Source of the DNA: Gymnodinialimonas sp. 57CJ19
GTDB taxonomy: Bacteria > Pseudomonadota > Alphaproteobacteria > Rhodobacterales > Rhodobacteraceae
DNA length: 64,000 bases
Direction of reading: 5' to 3'
NCBI RefSeq assembly: GCF_038396845.1
Contig: NZ_CP151587.1
Location: forward strand, 2,702,001 to 2,766,000
Below, piece after piece: positions 54,709 through 62,903 of the stretch (positions are counted from its first letter, which is position 1; every line of letters starts with the position of its first letter). A program made the translations under genes and the position numbers. A model generated the notes under the pieces. It was not told the DNA's origin and ran no database searches. It worked only from the letters and a program-made list of their open reading frames with translations.

Positions 54709-55631
54709 GCGAGGCCCCCCCGTCTAACGTGCGTCCGTCCAACGTGCCTCCGCCTAATGTGCCGAGGGCCGCCGCGTTCATGATCGGCGCGATCGTGTCT
54801 TTCTCGGCCATGGCCGTGGCAGGACGGCGCGTGACGGCAGAGCTGGATACGTTCGAGTTGATGGCCTACCGCTCGGCCGTGGGGCTGGTACTGGTCCTGC
54901 TCATTAGCGGGTTGCGCGGCCATCTGCACCAGATACGCACCGACCGCCTGCCGCTTCACATCATCCGCAACGCCTGCCATTTTGCCGGGCAGAACCTGTG
55001 GTTTTTCGCGGTCAGTGCGATCCCCTTGGCGCAGGTATTCGCGCTGGAATTCACCGCGCCCCTCTGGGTCATCATATTTGCGGCGCTGTTTCTGGGCGAG
55101 CGGTTGACTTGGATGAAGGTCGCATCGGGAGTTATTGGTTTTATTGGGATATTGATTGTCGTGCAGCCAGGTGCCGCGCCGTTCTCCTTCGGCATGGGGG
55201 CCACGCTTGCAGCGGCGGTGTTCTTTGCGGCGACGGCGATTTTCACCAAACGCCTGACAAGCGACCAGACAATCACCTGCATCCTGTTTTGGCTAACGGT
55301 GATCCAATTTATCTTTGGCCTGATATTCTGCCTCTACGACGGCACCATGGCCCTACCGTCGCTGGCCCTGGTGCCTTGGGTGGTTCTGATCGGGATTTGC
55401 GGGCTCTTGGCGCATTTTTGCATGACATCGGCCTTCGCGTTGGCACCGGCCTCAGTCGTGATGCCAATCGATTTCGCCCGCCTGCCCCTGATCGCCATAG
55501 TGGGCGCGTTGTTCTTTGAGGAGCCGTTGGAGTGGGCGGTTCTACTGGGTGCGATTCTCATTTTCGGGGCGAACTACATGAATATATTAGTAGAACACCG
55601 CCGCAGGCGCGGACGCGCGTCGAATGTGTAG
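54705..55631 (+). CDS. EamA-family (DMT) transporter
   Basis: This 308-residue transporter has ten hydrophobic segments in two EamA repeats; the second starts near GMGATLAAAVFFAATAI. The N-terminus carries a proline/asparagine-rich prefix repeating P-S/P-N-V. The family exports amino acids, nucleosides or other metabolites; the substrate is unknown. Its start overlaps the mazG stop by four bases. Confidence 0.88.
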   Translation: MSEAPPSNVRPSNVPPPNVPRAAAFMIGAIVSFSAMAVAGRRVTAELDTFELMAYRSAVGLVLVLLISGLRGHLHQIRTDRLPLHIIRNACHFAGQNLWFFAVSAIPLAQVFALEFTAPLWVIIFAALFLGERLTWMKVASGVIGFIGILIVVQPGAAPFSFGMGATLAAAVFFAATAIFTKRLTSDQTITCILFWLTVIQFIFGLIFCLYDGTMALPSLALVPWVVLIGICGLLAHFCMTSAFALAPASVVMPIDFARLPLIAIVGALFFEEPLEWAVLLGAILIFGANYMNILVEHRRRRGRASNV

Positions 55632-55788
55632 CTTTTGAGACACATTAGCGTGTTGATCCGCCCATAACCCAGATGTGACGCAGGGGAATATTTGACCGGA
55701 GGGGAGGTTTCTCGGCGTTATTGATGCCAAGCCCTGCGAGGGAGAACGCAGGATACGTTTAGGGACACATCGACGGGGAGGCATTCAC

Positions 55789-56955
55789 ATGACCCGCTTT
55801 ACAAAAACCACCACCACACTCGCGGCCCTTCTGGCCACCACCACCATCGCCCATGCAGGCGGCGTGGAGCGCCAAGGCCAGAGCCCCGCGATCCTGTTTC
55901 AAGACGGATCCTATGTGGAGTTCGGCTTCACCTATGTTGATCCGGAGATAACTGGAGTGCAGCAAGAAACTATCGCTACACTTGGGTCTTCTGCCGGATC
56001 AGAGTCACGCGATATTGCCCCGGCTTATAGCTATTCTAGTTTTGCATACCGCCAAGACGTAACGGACGCCTTATCTTTCGCAGTGATGTATGATCAGCCG
56101 ATTGGGGCTGACGTAAACTATACGCCTAATTCTGGCCCAGGTTATGCCTATGGTACGGGACGCGGATCACAAGCAGAGATTAATTCTAACGCGTTGACCC
56201 TCGCAGCACGCTACGAATTTTCTGAGAACTTCTCGGTATATGGCGGTCTGCGTGCCGTGAGTGCAGAGGGAAGCGTAGCTCTCTTTGATGGCTCTGCGGG
56301 AGCCGGCGGCCGTTACTTGATGAACGCAGAAAGCGACTATGAGCTGGGTTATATGCTTGGGGCGGCTTATGAGCGCCCCGACATCGCTTTGCGAGTGGCG
56401 CTGACTTACTACAGCGCAACCGATCACACGTTTTCCGGAACTGAGGGCACTTCTGCCGGTGGTGTGGGACCGACGACTTTCGAAACGACAATTCCACAGC
56501 AGCTGCTTCTTGAAGCTCAAACTGGCGTCGCAGAAGGCACTTTGGTGTTTGGTTCGGTCCGTTGGGTAGATTGGACGGAATTCAACATTACCCCCCCACT
56601 TTATACCGGTTCCATCTCATCGGGAAACTCCTTGGTGAGCTATGACAATGACGTTTTCACATATACGCTAGGTGGAGCCCGCGTTTTGAATGACACTTGG
56701 ACGGTTCTGGGGTCTATTACTCACGAGACTTCAAATGGCGGCTTCTCCGGCAATCTCGGCCCAACTGATGGACGTACCTCCTTAGGGTTGGGAGCACGTT
56801 ACACCATTGGCGATACAACAATCACGGGCGGGATCAATTACACCTTCATAGGCGATGCGATCACGGAATCCCCAGTCACTCCCGGTACGACCTTTGCCAA
56901 CTTTGACGACAACCATGCCGTGGGCTTTGGCCTGCGAGTTGGTTACACCTTCTAA
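55789..56955 (+). CDS. FadL/OmpP1-family outer-membrane beta-barrel
   Basis: This 388-residue outer-membrane protein has a signal peptide cleaved after AHA (near residue 23) and alternating hydrophobic beta-strands ending in the C-terminal aromatic FGLRVGYTF, as required for barrel insertion. SVRWVDWTEFNITPP and the overall arrangement fit the FadL family, which moves hydrophobic compounds across the outer membrane. GGGGAGG precedes ATG 55789. The coding region (about 55940-56900) is lower in GC than its neighbours, so horizontal gain or divergence of the extracellular loops is possible. A terminator follows. Confidence 0.82.
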   Translation: MTRFTKTTTTLAALLATTTIAHAGGVERQGQSPAILFQDGSYVEFGFTYVDPEITGVQQETIATLGSSAGSESRDIAPAYSYSSFAYRQDVTDALSFAVMYDQPIGADVNYTPNSGPGYAYGTGRGSQAEINSNALTLAARYEFSENFSVYGGLRAVSAEGSVALFDGSAGAGGRYLMNAESDYELGYMLGAAYERPDIALRVALTYYSATDHTFSGTEGTSAGGVGPTTFETTIPQQLLLEAQTGVAEGTLVFGSVRWVDWTEFNITPPLYTGSISSGNSLVSYDNDVFTYTLGGARVLNDTWTVLGSITHETSNGGFSGNLGPTDGRTSLGLGARYTIGDTTITGGINYTFIGDAITESPVTPGTTFANFDDNHAVGFGLRVGYTF

Positions 56956-56980
56956 CCGACTGTACCTTTCAAAATCTTCA

Positions 56981-57013
56981 AACCCCGCCGCGCTCTGCGC
57001 TGGCGGGGTTTTT
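56981..57013 (+). terminator. Rho-independent terminator after the FadL gene
   Basis: AACCCCGCC (56981-56989) pairs with GGCGGGGTT (57002-57010) across a 12-base loop, followed by a run of Ts through 57013. It lies 25 bp after the stop codon. Confidence 0.9.
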
Positions 57014-57073
57014 CTTTGTCGCTATCGCAAGTTCCGGGTCGCGGGGCGGCTCGTGGGGGCCTAGACCGTTGCC

Positions 57074-58012
57074 ATGACACAAACCTCTGTAAGCACCCGC
57101 GCGTGGGCCGAGATGGGCGTTTTAGCCCTGATCTGGGGCGCCTCATTTCTGTCGATCAAGCTGGGGCTGGAGGAAATCCCTTTCCTGACCCTCGTGGCGC
57201 ATCGGGTGATCTGGGCCTGCGTGATCTTGTGGATCTATGTGCTGATCCGCCGCCTGCCCGTGCCCGGCGATCTTCGCATTTGGGGCGCGTTCGTGGTGAT
57301 GGGGATGCTGAACAACGTGATCCCCTTTGCTTTGATGGCGTGGGGGCAGCAGTTTATCGAGACCGGGCTGACCTCGATCTTCAACGCCGGCACGGCGATT
57401 TTTGGGGTGTTGGTGGCGGCCCTGTGCTTTGCTGATGAACGACTGACCCTGCGCAAATCCATCGGCGTGGCGGTGGCATTTGCCGGGGTCGCTGTGGCGA
57501 TCGGTCTGGACAGCTTGCGGCAATTCGATATCCGAAGCCTCGCGCAATTGGCGGTGATTGGGGGGACGTTCTCCTACGCCTTGGCCAGTGCTTGGGCGCG
57601 CAAAAGGTTAATGGGGTTAACCCCGGCGGTGGCAGCGGCGGGGATGTTGACGGGTGCAAGCCTGATCCTGCTGCCTGCCGCTCTGGTCATGGACGGCGCC
57701 CCCACGTGGCCCGCCCTGCCCCAGACATACCTCGCTGTGGGCTACTTTGCCGTTTTCGGCACGGCCTTCGCCTATCTTCTCTATTACCGCGTCCTCGCCA
57801 TGGTCGGCACGGGCAACGCCATGTTGGTGACGCTGCTGATCCCGCCCGTGGCGATCATTTTGGGAGCCGTGGTGTTGGAGGAGCGCCTTGCGCCCGAGGC
57901 CTTCTTGGGCTTCGCGCTATTGGCGGTGGGGTTGCTGATTTTAGACGGGCGTATTCTGCGCGTCCTAAAGCGCGGGTCGAAACATTTGACCGGCGGGCAT
58001 GGATTGCCCTAA
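57074..58012 (+). CDS. EamA-family (DMT) transporter
   Basis: This 312-residue transporter has about ten membrane segments and the EamA signature ALIWGASFLSIKLGLEEIPFLTLVAHR in its first repeat. It is of the RhaT/YdcZ-like metabolite-exporter type; the substrate is not known. It is unrelated in sequence detail to the EamA gene at 54.7 kb apart from the shared fold. It stands alone downstream of the terminator. Confidence 0.88.
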   Translation: MTQTSVSTRAWAEMGVLALIWGASFLSIKLGLEEIPFLTLVAHRVIWACVILWIYVLIRRLPVPGDLRIWGAFVVMGMLNNVIPFALMAWGQQFIETGLTSIFNAGTAIFGVLVAALCFADERLTLRKSIGVAVAFAGVAVAIGLDSLRQFDIRSLAQLAVIGGTFSYALASAWARKRLMGLTPAVAAAGMLTGASLILLPAALVMDGAPTWPALPQTYLAVGYFAVFGTAFAYLLYYRVLAMVGTGNAMLVTLLIPPVAIILGAVVLEERLAPEAFLGFALLAVGLLILDGRILRVLKRGSKHLTGGHGLP

Positions 58013-58065
58013 CGTCACCTTCATTGCGGGCATATTTCGCCCACTATCTGCAATGGAATTAGATC

Positions 58066-58440
58066 ATGAAACACCTAATCGCATCCGCTTTGACGGCTCT
58101 GTGTCTCCTTACATTCAGCGCGCCGAGCAGCCAGGCTCAGCAAAGCACCACAGGCTGGGTGTCCAGCGCTGACTACCAGTATTTCTTCGATGAGGCCTTT
58201 TATCACCCCCTTATTCCCGTCCACGTAGAGGCCGGGCTTGTGTATGGGCACTTGCAGTTCAACGCCCATTTCGGCCCGGCCCCCGCAGGACTGCGCGATT
58301 GGGCCACGCACCACGGCATGTCGGACGCCCAATTCGCCCAGACCAACCAGAACTACCTGTCGCAAGGCTACCGATTGCACCAGCACCATCGCCTGCAAGT
58401 GGAGGGGTACTTGGCAAACCAGGGAATCTGGTATCGCTAA
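58066..58440 (+). CDS. Small exported protein with one BTRD1-like repeat
   Basis: This 124-residue protein has a signal peptide (SALTALCLLTFSAPSSQA, cleavage near residue 24). The rest resembles one unit of the bacterial tandem-repeat domain seen in polyglycine-hydrolase-like proteins: a WATHHGMSDAQFAQT segment, then GYRLHQHHRLQVEGYLANQGIW. In those proteins the units occur in series; here there is only one. The match is by eye. The function is unknown. Confidence 0.6.
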   Translation: MKHLIASALTALCLLTFSAPSSQAQQSTTGWVSSADYQYFFDEAFYHPLIPVHVEAGLVYGHLQFNAHFGPAPAGLRDWATHHGMSDAQFAQTNQNYLSQGYRLHQHHRLQVEGYLANQGIWYR

Positions 58441-58490
58441 ACGCATTCGCCCGCTTGCCTTGAGGCGTTTGCCCGTGGCAAGCATCGGCG

Positions 58491-59363
58491 ATGGAACTGA
58501 TCTACGACAGCCCGCAAGCCTTCCTTGATGCCCCTGCCAAACGGGTGGCCGTCTTTGGCATGTCTGGCCTTGGCAAAACGGTGCTGTCCAACAAGCTGCG
58601 CGATGGCGGGGATTGGTTTCACTACAGCGTCGATTACCGGATCGGCACCGCCTATATGGGCGAGCATATTGCCGACAACCTGAAGGCGCAGGCGATGAAG
58701 GTGCCGCTATTGGCCGAGCTTTTGCGCTCGGACAGTATCTATATCGGGTCCAACATTACCTTCGATAACCTCGCGCCGCTGTCCACCTATCTGGGCAAGC
58801 CCGGCGATCCGTCCAAGGGCGGTTTGCCGTTTGCCGAATACCAGCGCCGCCAAGCGCTGCATCGCCGCGCCGAGGTGAACGCCCTTCTGGACACGGTGCC
58901 GTTCATTCACCGCGCGGCTGCCTTGTACGGGTACGGTCATTTCATCTGCGATACCGGCGGCTCCATCTGCGAAGTGGTGTCCCCTGACGACCCCAAGGAC
59001 GAGGTGTTGCAGACGCTGGCGTCCAACACCCTGATGATCTGGATTGAATCCCCCGAAGGCCACGACGCCGAACTGATCCGCCGATTCAAGCTGAACCCAA
59101 AGCCGATCTATTATCCGCCCGCCCTGCTAGAGACGCTCTGGCAAGACTACCTTGCCCACCATGGCGTGACCGACGCGCAGGTGGACCCCGATGACTTCGC
59201 CGTCCACGCCTTTTCGCAGGTGATCCATAACCGTGCGCCCCTTTATCGGGCGATGGCGCAGAACTGGGGCGTCGGCGTCACGGCAGCCGCGGTGGAAGCC
59301 GTGCGCGACGGGCGCGACGCCGAGGAGATGATCGCGCAGGCGCTGGCGCGCAAATCTATGTGA
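58491..59363 (+). CDS. P-loop ATPase, unknown function
   Basis: This 290-residue soluble protein has a Walker A motif VFGMSGLGKTVLSNK (about residues 21-35) and nothing else I can assign. It has a distinctive DTGGSICEVV block and C-terminal HNRAPLYRAMAQNWGV. It begins at ATG 58491 without a strong ribosome-binding site. It precedes metA by 62 bp and may be cotranscribed with it. It could be a kinase or regulatory NTPase. Confidence 0.72.
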   Translation: MELIYDSPQAFLDAPAKRVAVFGMSGLGKTVLSNKLRDGGDWFHYSVDYRIGTAYMGEHIADNLKAQAMKVPLLAELLRSDSIYIGSNITFDNLAPLSTYLGKPGDPSKGGLPFAEYQRRQALHRRAEVNALLDTVPFIHRAAALYGYGHFICDTGGSICEVVSPDDPKDEVLQTLASNTLMIWIESPEGHDAELIRRFKLNPKPIYYPPALLETLWQDYLAHHGVTDAQVDPDDFAVHAFSQVIHNRAPLYRAMAQNWGVGVTAAAVEAVRDGRDAEEMIAQALARKSM

Positions 59364-59425
59364 GGTCACTGGCACATCGGCCCCCCTCCGCCTAAATTCT
59401 GCCAACGCAGCAAGAGAATAAACCC

Positions 59426-60367
59426 ATGCCCATCAAATTGCCCGATACCCTGCCCGCCTATAACGTCCTGTCGCGCGAAGGCGTGATGGTGATGCCCGAG
59501 GACGCGGCCTCGCAGCAGGATATACGTCCCCTGCGGATCGGGCTTCTGAATTTGATGCCCAAGAAGATCCAGACGGAAACGCAGTTTGCGCGGCTGATTG
59601 GGGCCTCGCCCTTGCAGATCGAACTGTCGCTGATCCGGATGTCGGACCATGCCTCCAAAAACACATCGTCCGAGCATATGGATGAGTTCTACCGTCCCTT
59701 CTCGGAAGTGCAGGCCAGCGGTGAGAAGTTTGACGGGCTGCTGATTACCGGCGCCCCGATCGAGCATTTGCCGTTTGAAGAAGTCACCTATTGGGATGAG
59801 CTGAAGACGGTAATGGATTGGACCCAGACCCATGTGCATTCGACCTTTGGCATTTGCTGGGGCGGTATGGCGATGGCGTATCATTTCCACGGAATCAAGA
59901 AGCACATGCTGGACGCGAAAGCCTTTGGGTGCTTCCGCCACGTGAACCAAGCCCCGGCGTCGCCGTACCTGCGGGGGTTCTCGGACGATGTGCTGATGCC
60001 CGTGTCGCGGTGGACGGAAGTGCGGGCCGACGAGGTGGCGCAGGCGGGCCTGACGACGCTGATCGGCTCGGATGAAGTGGGGCCCGCGTTGGTGGAAGAC
60101 GCAAGCCACCGGGCGCTTTATGTGTTCAACCACTTTGAATATGACAGCGAGACCTTGAAGCAGGAATACGACCGCGACGCAGAGGCCGGCGCGCCGATCA
60201 ACGTGCCGGTGAACTACTATCCCGACGACGATCCGACCCGCACACCGATGAACCGCTGGCGGTCCCACGCCCATCTGCTCTACGGCAATTGGGTCAGTGA
60301 ATTGTACCTGACGACGCCCTTCGACATGGATCAGATCGGCTTCGCCTCTACGGATTTGCGGCGGTGA
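59426..60367 (+). CDS. metA: Homoserine O-acyltransferase MetA, probably acetyl-type
   Basis: This 313-residue MetA acylates L-homoserine in methionine synthesis. It has [18 protein letters not shown], the catalytic Cys144 in FGICWGGMA, and the EYD segment near the end. The position matching E. coli residue 111 (Gly, succinyl-CoA) is Glu113 here (TGAPIEHL), which in other bacteria marks acetyl-CoA specificity. So O-acetylhomoserine is the likely product. Its last codon and stop overlap the next gene by four bases (GTGA). No SAM-II-like leader was seen upstream. Confidence 0.93.
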   Translation: MPIKLPDTLPAYNVLSREGVMVMPEDAASQQDIRPLRIGLLNLMPKKIQTETQFARLIGASPLQIELSLIRMSDHASKNTSSEHMDEFYRPFSEVQASGEKFDGLLITGAPIEHLPFEEVTYWDELKTVMDWTQTHVHSTFGICWGGMAMAYHFHGIKKHMLDAKAFGCFRHVNQAPASPYLRGFSDDVLMPVSRWTEVRADEVAQAGLTTLIGSDEVGPALVEDASHRALYVFNHFEYDSETLKQEYDRDAEAGAPINVPVNYYPDDDPTRTPMNRWRSHAHLLYGNWVSELYLTTPFDMDQIGFASTDLRR

Positions 60368-61320
60368 AACTGGTGCTGGCCCTCCTCGGCATTTTGGCTT
60401 GCGCCACATGCCTCCTCGCATTGGTCACTGTTTGGCGTGCCGGACGGAATGAGGCGGCGGCAGAGGCGGCCAATCCCCCTTCGGGGGCCTTTGTGCAGGT
60501 CGGAGACGCCCGCGTTCACTACACAGATGAGGGCGAAGGCCCCGTCGTCGTGCTGCTGCACGGGTCGGGCGGGAACCTGAATGATTGGACCTTCGACATG
60601 GTCGCGCGCCTTCGCGACCGCTATCGCGTCATTGCGTTTGATCGCCCCGGTCATGGCTATACGGAGGTGCCGAGTGACGGCGTTTCCATCGCCGATCAGG
60701 CGCGGCTTCTGGCCGAGGCGAGCCTTGCCCTGGGCGCTGAAAACCCCATCGTGGTGGGCCATTCCTTTGGCGGGTCCGTGGCGACGGCTTGGGCGGTGGA
60801 GCGACCCAATGTGATGGCGGGCCTTGTGGTTTTGGCAGGCGCGACAAACCCTTGGGACACCGGGATCAGCGCCTATTACCGAACCTTGGCCCACCCCATT
60901 GGGGGGCCGATCCTGGCAAACCTTCTGGCCGCATGGGTGCCGGAACGGATCGTGACCGAGCAGGTGAACGCGGTCTTCACCCCGCAATCGGCGCCCGCGG
61001 GCTACGGCCAGCATTTCGCCCCCGGTCTGACCCTGCGCCGCGCCTCGCTTCGTGAAAACGCGCTCCAACGGGTGGCTTTGCTGCCGCAGATTGAGGCGAT
61101 GGTGCCGCGCTACGGCGACGTCGCACTGCCGGTCGAGATTATCCACGGGGACGCCGACACGACCGTTGGCCTCCACATTCACGCCACCCCGCTCAGTCAG
61201 CAAATCCCCGACGCTGCCCTTACGGTGCTGGAAGGCGTCGGCCATATGCCTCAACACGCCGAACCCGAGGCGATTGCCGAAGCGATTGCCCGCGTTACCT
61301 CACGGGCGGGACTGCGCTGA
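60364..61320 (+). CDS. Alpha/beta hydrolase, membrane-anchored
   Basis: This 318-residue hydrolase has an N-terminal hydrophobic helix ([22 protein letters not shown]) and then a typical fold: the oxyanion turn [11 protein letters not shown], the nucleophile GHSFGG, an acid in HGDADTTVG, and the catalytic His in [10 protein letters not shown]. Its start is a GTG overlapping the metA stop by four bases. The substrate is unknown; despite the metA link it is not the MetX-type acyltransferase. Confidence 0.83.
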   Translation: MKLVLALLGILACATCLLALVTVWRAGRNEAAAEAANPPSGAFVQVGDARVHYTDEGEGPVVVLLHGSGGNLNDWTFDMVARLRDRYRVIAFDRPGHGYTEVPSDGVSIADQARLLAEASLALGAENPIVVGHSFGGSVATAWAVERPNVMAGLVVLAGATNPWDTGISAYYRTLAHPIGGPILANLLAAWVPERIVTEQVNAVFTPQSAPAGYGQHFAPGLTLRRASLRENALQRVALLPQIEAMVPRYGDVALPVEIIHGDADTTVGLHIHATPLSQQIPDAALTVLEGVGHMPQHAEPEAIAEAIARVTSRAGLR

Positions 61321-61401
61321 AACCGCGCTGTTTCATTGCGAAATCGCCACCAGCCCCCTAATGTAATAGATAATAACATTTTGCGAGAGCAGGCCCGAGC
61401 C

Positions 61402-62286
61402 ATGAGCAAACCCTTTGACGGCGCCATCAGCGCCTATTTCAACGACGCCGCCCCGGATTGGGTGCGCGAGCAGATTGAAAACGCGAAGAAGAACCGCGTG
61501 CTGGACCCGTCGTACCCCTATGAGAAGCGGATGGATAAGGATGCTTATGAGGCAGATCTTGCCGCGCTCCAGATTGAGCTGGTCAAGATGCTGGCGTGGG
61601 TGCGTGATAGCGGTGCGCGGGTTGCCGTGGTCTTCGAGGGTCGTGACGCGGCAGGCAAAGGCGGCGCGATCAAACGCATCCGCGAGAACCTGAACCCCCG
61701 GGCGGCAGGCGTCGTGGCCTTGTCGAAGCCGACGGAGCGTGAAGCCGGGCAATGGTACTTCCAACGCTACATCCAACACCTGCCAAGCGCCGGGGAAATC
61801 CGCCTGTTTGACCGCAGTTGGTACAATCGCGGCGTGGTGGAAAAGGTCTTTGGCTTCTGTACGGACGCGCAGCGAGAGACGTTTTTCGCGCAACTTCCGG
61901 GCTTTGAAAGCACGATTGCAACCGATGGAATTCACCTGACAAAGATCTGGTTGAACGTGGGCCGGGCCGAGCAGTTGCGCCGTTTCATGGCCCGCGAAGA
62001 AGATGCGCTAAAGCACTGGAAACTCAGCTGGATTGACGTGGAAGGCCTGAAGAAGTGGGACGCCTATAGCGATGCTATCGCGGAAACGCTGGAACGCTCA
62101 CACACGGCGGCGGCACCTTGGACGGTGATCCGTTCCGACGATAAGCGCCGTGCGCGGCTGGCGGTGATCCGCGCCGTGTTGCAGGGGCTGGATTACGACA
62201 GCAAAAACGCGGAACTGGTGGGCGTGCCCGATCCCGCAATCACCGGCGGGCCGGACATGTGGACAGATCCCGGTGCGGCCAACTGA
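61402..62286 (+). CDS. ppk2: Polyphosphate kinase 2 (class I type)
   Basis: This 294-residue PPK2 has the Walker A-like [15 protein letters not shown], the lid and base region [17 protein letters not shown], and a C-terminal [13 protein letters not shown]. It transfers phosphate between polyphosphate and nucleoside diphosphates, mainly to make GTP or ATP. ATG 61402 begins [10 protein letters not shown]. It overlaps the TetR gene in TGATG, so the regulator is coexpressed. No Pho box is visible upstream. Confidence 0.93.
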   Translation: MSKPFDGAISAYFNDAAPDWVREQIENAKKNRVLDPSYPYEKRMDKDAYEADLAALQIELVKMLAWVRDSGARVAVVFEGRDAAGKGGAIKRIRENLNPRAAGVVALSKPTEREAGQWYFQRYIQHLPSAGEIRLFDRSWYNRGVVEKVFGFCTDAQRETFFAQLPGFESTIATDGIHLTKIWLNVGRAEQLRRFMAREEDALKHWKLSWIDVEGLKKWDAYSDAIAETLERSHTAAAPWTVIRSDDKRRARLAVIRAVLQGLDYDSKNAELVGVPDPAITGGPDMWTDPGAAN

Positions 62287-62903
62287 TGTCCAAACGCGGC
62301 TACCATCACGGCAACCTCAAGCAGGCTCTGGTCGATGCGGCCTTGCACCTGATCGAGGCGAAAGGCCCGACAGGATTCACCCTGTCGGAGGCGGCGAAGA
62401 CGGCAGGCGTGACCCCTGCGGCGGTCTATCGCCACTTTGATGGGCGCGAAGAACTGATCGCGGAATGCGCGCGCCAGGGCCACGAGATTTTTGCGGACCT
62501 GATGGTCCATGCCTTCAACGGCGGACAGCCTTCGGCCCTTGCGGCGTTCGAAGCGACGGGCCGCGCCTATCTGGCGTTTGCCCGCAAATTCCCCGGCCAT
62601 TACATGGCGATGTTTGAATCCGGCACCTCGGTCAATGCGACGCCGGAATTGGCTGCGGCCGCGAACAAATCCAGCGCCATTCTGGAGCACGCTGCTGAGG
62701 CACTCTCCGAGCATATCCCGCCGGAAAAGCGCCCGCCGTCATCGATGTTCTCCGCCCACATCTGGGCCATGTCCCACGGTGTGGTAGAGCTTTTTGCCCG
62801 CGGTCGCCCCGGTGCCATTGCGCCCTTCCCGCCCGAAGATTTGCTAGAGGCCGGTATTGGCATTTACTTGCGTGGCCTGGGGTTGATCGACCCGGACGCT
62901 TAG
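62286..62903 (+). CDS. TetR-family regulator with WHG-type C-terminal domain
   Basis: This 205-residue TetR regulator has an HTH (TLSEAAKTAGVTPAAVYRHFDGREELI) and a C-terminal domain with RAYLAFARKFPGHYMAMFES and the later AMSHGVVELFARG, as in WHG-domain TetRs. Its start overlaps the ppk2 stop by one base. It may repress ppk2 or an unlinked target. The last 60 bp overlap the 3' end of the convergent PAS gene. Confidence 0.85.
   Translation: MSKRGYHHGNLKQALVDAALHLIEAKGPTGFTLSEAAKTAGVTPAAVYRHFDGREELIAECARQGHEIFADLMVHAFNGGQPSALAAFEATGRAYLAFARKFPGHYMAMFESGTSVNATPELAAAANKSSAILEHAAEALSEHIPPEKRPPSSMFSAHIWAMSHGVVELFARGRPGAIAPFPPEDLLEAGIGIYLRGLGLIDPDA

Noticed and set aside
59364..59425. Possible SAM-responsive leader before metA
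   Set aside because: The 62-bp gap shows none of the SAM-II pattern and has no terminator or clear fold.
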